Assembly: GCA_001579985.1 (NCBI GenBank)
Contig: LRSR01013767.1
Span: forward strand, 1-35,435
Reading direction: 5' to 3'
DNA length: 35,435 nt
Source of the DNA: Hypsibius dujardini
Taxonomy: Eukaryota > Tardigrada > Eutardigrada > Parachela > Hypsibiidae
A program made the translations under genes and the position numbers. Positions 32,364 through 35,435 of this stretch are shown one piece after another; the first letter of the stretch is position 1; every line of letters begins with the position of its first letter. The notes beneath the pieces were generated by a model that ran no database searches, was not told the origin of the DNA, and saw only the letters and a list, made by a program, of their open reading frames with translations.

Positions 32364-34848
32364 TCGGTCAGTTAGGCAGACAGGGAGACAGACTCACTGA
32401 TTGCAATCAAAGCAAAACAAAGTGCATAAAACGGAACAAAAATGCGACTTTAAAAGCTTTGTTGTCACTTACACTTTTCGCATTCTTGTCAAGAAGCTTA
32501 TCCATCGTCTCCAGAATCTCCGACATACTCTTCGAGTTCCCATCTCGCGCGACACTGGCCTTAAAAATCGGGCAGCAATTACTCAAGCACCCATCCCGAA
32601 TGTCACACCCCGAATGTCCCGGAAACGAAATCGTCCAATTCAACGCGCCATCCAACAAGTCCGGCAGCAAGATGTCATGCGACGCTTTTGGGTAGAGGAT
32701 ATCGAAGAATCCAAACGTCGGATTGGCAATGATGGCATGATGGATATCCAGCCCGGGTAACGGGCCCTCCATTCCCTTACAGATCAGCCGGAATTTGGTC
32801 TCCAGTGCGACACCACGCACCGGAACGATACTGCAGAGGGTCACCACCGATATGACGCCATGGAGGACCTTCCGTGTGCCTTTCTTGCCGGTAATGAGGA
32901 GCTTGATGCGCACATCGCCGGTGTCTTGGAAGCTCTTACTGACCGTCGACAGACCGGGACCGGATGTCTTACTGTTGTCTGAAAAGTGCCATTCGAAGAA
33001 GAAATCTTGCGGATTTTCCGCCTGGATAAGGATTTTGAGAGGGACGGTCTCGTTGACGACCACCGACTCGGGCAGGTCGAAGCCGCGAACTGCGATGAAT
33101 TCCGGGTCGGTGACACTGATGGTGAACATGCTCTGCAGTTTGCCGATGTGGTTCACGGCGGTGACGGAGAGGTTGTGCTGGCCGGGCTGAGAGTAGAGGA
33201 CCTTGAAGCGGCCGGTCGAGCTAACAATGGGCTCGGTGTTGGGGAGGCCGTTGTTGAGGATGAAGTGGAAGTGGGTGCCGCGATCGACGCGGACGCCGAT
33301 GTTGACGATGCGATTGACGTCCACGAGCGATTCACAGGCCACGTAGAGTCCTTCAAGGATACCTGAGAAAAACAGACATGTGAGGAAAGAACAGCTAAAA
33401 ACAACGTGACATAGATTGAGTAGACGACCGACCGACAGATCGACATACAGACATACAGACAGGCAGACAAACAGACAGATCCACCGGTACACAGACAGAC
33501 CGACAAACAGAAGAACAAACAGACAGACAAACAGACAGGTGGGCACAGATCAAATACAGTAAGTGACTAAGTGTTATACGTACCTTCGACCACGACGTCA
33601 ATTGATCCCGTCTTGCTGATATTCTGCGACGTCACCGACACGTCCACCCGATAGACGCCTGGTTCGGTGTAGGCTTTCGTTGCTGTCGTTGTAGTCACTT
33701 CCGAAAACGAAATTGGATCTTGGAAGAACCACATGTAAGTGGCTCGACTACCCGCTTGCTGGAATGGATCGACTACGAATTCCGGCGCTTTAAATGTGAT
33801 CACTTCCTTGGTCCGGGGGAACGTTGGTACGGCGACAATCTGCGTCTTCCCCTCCGACGGCAGCACTTCTAGCGAGAGCTCTTGGAAGACTTCGTGGAAG
33901 CCGTCGTCGGCCATCAGTTTCAGCCGGAAGACACCGGGCGAGGAGTATTTGAAGCGTTTCCGTGTGAAACCGAACCCGTTGTTGAGGATTCCGACCGTTT
34001 CATTGGGCCGGATGGAGTCGTTACCTAAGTCCCAAGTGACGGTTACGAACCCAAAGCGGCTCCAGTGCCACACTTTGATGATGATTTCGTATTCTTCGCC
34101 CGCAATGAGTTTTTGGAAATTCGTAACGCCGGCCAGTGCGTGAATCCTTCTGGGGCCTAGCGATTGTAGACCTTCCCTCGCTTGTATATCCAATACAGAC
34201 TGCAATCACAGCATGCAGTTAATAAATGGCCGACAGAGGCAGACAGGCAAGCAATCAGACGAAAGACCCACAAACAGGCAGACAAATAGGCAACCAGGCA
34301 GACAGCCGGGCAGCCAGGCAGCTAGGGAGGCAGGCAGGCAGGCAGATAGACAGACAGTTTACTCCTACTATAATTGTGGCGTTAATGCCAACGCCCACGA
34401 GATCCGTGCCGGCTATGCAAGCCCTCGGTTCGATCACTTCGATCGGCTTTTCCCGTGTCAGCGACAGCAGTCGATCCATGAACAGCCCACAGAGGCAAAT
34501 TTCACAGTCATCTAGGTAGTTGGCAAATGGGTAGTTTTGTAGTACGCAGTACAAGCCGCACTTTTCTCTGGTCATCTGTTCGAAGATGGCGGACACGAAC
34601 GCGACCACAATCGACTCGCTCGGGTGCTCTGTCCGGCCGGGAAAGTAGGAAATTACTTTCTTCGGAAATACTGCAAATACAAAGACGTAACTTAGTCAGT
34701 TCACACCGATAAATCCCCAAGCTCGTGCAATATCAGCTAATCTTTCTTTCCCGCCAAAGCGGAAAGGCGGTTACCCAATCGATAAACAGTCAATCAAATG
34801 ATTAAATGAATGATTACTTACAAACGTCCCCGCACTCCGGCACCACAG
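27667..34848 (-). CDS. Polycystin-1-like receptor lacking the last six TM segments (5' end not resolved)
   Basis: Polycystin-1 family proteins are large surface receptors with a GAIN/GPS region, a PLAT domain and usually eleven membrane segments. Exons joining in phase: 34848-34822 (tentative), 34670-34363, 34199-33584, 33362-32473, 32080-31898, 31815-31455, 30952-30192, 29996-29795, 29152-28483 and 28252-27667, about 1530 residues. In order: a WSC domain (FEQMTREKCGLYC, EICLCG); PKD-type beta domains (VTVTWDLGNDS, YMWFFQDP, GQHNLSVTAVN, FFFEWHFSDNS); a REJ-like region (PVRGVALETKFRLICKGMEG); a helical GAIN-like part (32080-31455); a degenerate GPS (RTCVCKALWTFAGHSF); TM1 (TLGVVALGYIVALIATTL); a poorly conserved PLAT-position region; the family pre-TM2 signature DHLWIAAVRIKG; and TM2 to TM5 (ending WLLSCAVAFLVSFICLEPVK). 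It then stops with a poly(A) signal. The channel-like TM6-11 block is absent. No signal peptide is assigned because the first exon is not found. Confidence 0.85.
28302..28425. repeat. CAGA-rich tract in polycystin-like intron 9
   Basis: Degenerate AACAGACAGAA / CAGACATTCAGAC repeats lie in the intron between exons 29152-28483 and 28252-27667. On the sense (minus) strand this is TCTG-type, as in the NUP107 introns. Confidence 0.75.
29153..29794 (-). repeat. TCTG-rich intron 8 of the polycystin-like gene
   Basis: A 642-bp intron with a pure TCTG array at about 29231-29283 (+ strand) and a long degenerate TGTCTG/TGCCTG tail to about 29790. It is CAGA on the sense strand, opposite in orientation to most other arrays in this gene. 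Confidence 0.85.
30960..31115. repeat. CAGA tetranucleotide array in intron 6 of the polycystin-like gene
   Basis: A near-perfect AGAC core at about 31050-31115 is preceded by three CTCAGACAGACGGA-type units about 20 bp apart. It occupies the acceptor-proximal part of the 502-bp intron 30953-31454. Confidence 0.9.
31284..31397. repeat. Tandem duplication of about 57 bp in intron 6
   Basis: AACAACACCTAGAGAGACAA continuing AATTGATAGGGAGACAAATAAAACAAA is followed at once by a second copy with one change (CTAAAG for CTAGAG). The very high identity marks a recent event. Confidence 0.9.
32300..32395. repeat. CAGA/GGCA array in intron 4 of the polycystin-like gene
   Basis: GACAGGCAGGCAGATAGACA runs into a pure CAGA tract to about 32362, inside the 392-bp intron 32081-32472. 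It is TCTG on the sense strand. Confidence 0.85.
33418..33540. repeat. CAGA-rich tract in intron 3 of the polycystin-like gene
   Basis: Degenerate GACATACAGACATACAGACA units fill most of the 221-bp intron 33363-33583. The Cys/Val/Leu-rich minus frames over it are artefacts of the repeat. Confidence 0.85.
34232..34356. repeat. GGCA/CAGA array in intron 2 of the polycystin-like gene
   Basis: GGCAGACAGGCAAGCAAT to GGCAGGCAGGCAGATAGACA fills most of the 163-bp intron 34200-34362. It ends only a few bases from the donor chosen at 34362-34361. Nearby GTAGGA also keeps phase, so that exon end could shift by six bases. Confidence 0.8.
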
Positions 34849-34875
34849 CTGCAAAAAGCCCCGGAAATATATATA

Positions 34876-35007
34876 CTGTACTGTCGCGACTAATTGGTGC
34901 TGCTTTTTAGATCCACCGTATATTATGACTGCAGTGAAGCACAGTGTGTGCAGTCATAATATACGGGTGGGTCTAAAAAGCAGCACCAATTAGTCGCGAC
35001 AGTACAG
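34876..35007. mobile_element. Palindromic MITE, intact copy (family 1)
   Basis: This 132-bp element is an almost complete palindrome. The left arm CTGTACTGTCGCGACTAATT continues GGTGCTGCTTTTTAGATCCA to TATTATGACTGCA. A 15-nt loop (GTGAAGCACAGTGTG) follows, then the mirror arm ending AATTAGTCGCGACAGTACAG. TA stands on both sides (34874-34875 and 35008-35009). There is no coding capacity. It lies 28 bp upstream (gene sense) of the first tentative polycystin exon. Confidence 0.9.
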
Positions 35008-35435
35008 TATATGTGTTATATATATATAACATACTGTTAATTACTGTATGTTCCTTTGTGAAAACTAACCAACCAACCCACCTACCTGTTGCGAACCAAC
35101 AAAATGTCTTCGAGGAATTTCCTGTTCGAGCCCCTTCGGAAAAACATATTTGATAAGCATAATTCCTTAGAACTATCAATTATTGTAAAGTGTTGAGTTT
35201 TCATATAGCAGCTGAACAAACAATCGATCACCTACATTTATCTGTGACCGAATACAGAGGTAATCGAAATCGTTCGTAGTATTATGTAGTTCGTAGTACG
35301 TGTCTTAGTTTCTTTACAAACCATTTGCCCCATCATTCCGTGTTTGCGATGGCGGCAGACTTCGCGCGTCAAATTCAAATTCCAGCGAAGTTCCATCCCT
35401 AACAGACAACAGAGATGTAGATGTAAAGAGCATGT
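35008..35435. other. Right end of window
   Basis: No supported gene. A GTAGGTGG donor-like site on the minus strand at 35082-35075 ends an open segment (about 35160-35083). That segment could be an upstream exon of the polycystin-like gene: the only phase that joins gives ICFSEGARTGNSS then FCWFAT. There is no ATG in that frame, so I do not assign it. Confidence 0.35.

Overview
The window is nuclear DNA from an intron-rich invertebrate animal. All genes are split by GT-AG introns. The set includes a Ptf1a-type bHLH factor, a polycystin-1-like receptor with a WSC domain, secreted lipocalins, Nup107 and LRRC47, which together are characteristic of bilaterians. Many introns are very short (58-72 nt), and the longer ones are filled with TCTG/CAGA tetranucleotide arrays, GATT/ATCA-type repeats or small DNA transposons. 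The compact genes and abundant TTGATTGATT strings made me think of a tardigrade, but nothing here proves the species.

Layout, left to right. 1-2149 holds no confident gene, only a decayed palindromic MITE and two weak open segments on the + strand. 2150-6974, continuing upstream of 6974, is a minus-strand gene for a long coiled-coil protein with an N-terminal disordered region carrying repeated QT[D/E] motifs. 8465-13206 (+) is a complete 14-exon NUP107. 13395-16842 (-) is a complete 7-exon LRRC47, converging on NUP107 with only 188 bp between the stops. 17806-19763 and 20915-22475 (+) are two tandem apolipoprotein D-like lipocalins separated by a 608-bp TTAA-flanked transposon remnant. 22476-24064 is AT-rich intergenic DNA. 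24065-25123 (-) is a two-exon Ptf1a/Fer1-type bHLH gene whose short second exon carries the Trp-containing C-terminal motifs of the family. 25124-27666 is repeat-rich intergenic DNA. 27667-34848 (-), with an unresolved 5' end, is a polycystin-1-like gene: WSC, PKD repeats, REJ/GAIN-like region, degenerate GPS and five membrane segments, followed directly by a stop and a poly(A) signal.

The genes do not form a pathway. They are ordinary neighbours: nuclear pore assembly, a translation-linked LRR protein, secreted ligand carriers, neural or gut fate control, and a surface receptor. The exon structures were built by hand from reading-frame continuity and splice phases. Where I give exon coordinates, the phases close and the total lengths divide by three unless stated.

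The most interesting observations are: (1) the multi-QT[D/E] coiled-coil protein, which looks like a multivalent dynein-light-chain (LC8) scaffold; (2) a polycystin-1-like receptor that stops after TM5, without the channel-like TM6-11 block, and has a GPS lacking its catalytic residues; (3) a Tc1-like MITE caught inside what was a 66-nt LRRC47 intron, two bases from the donor GT; (4) two copies of one palindromic MITE near both ends of the window; and (5) a TTAA element between the lipocalin duplicates.
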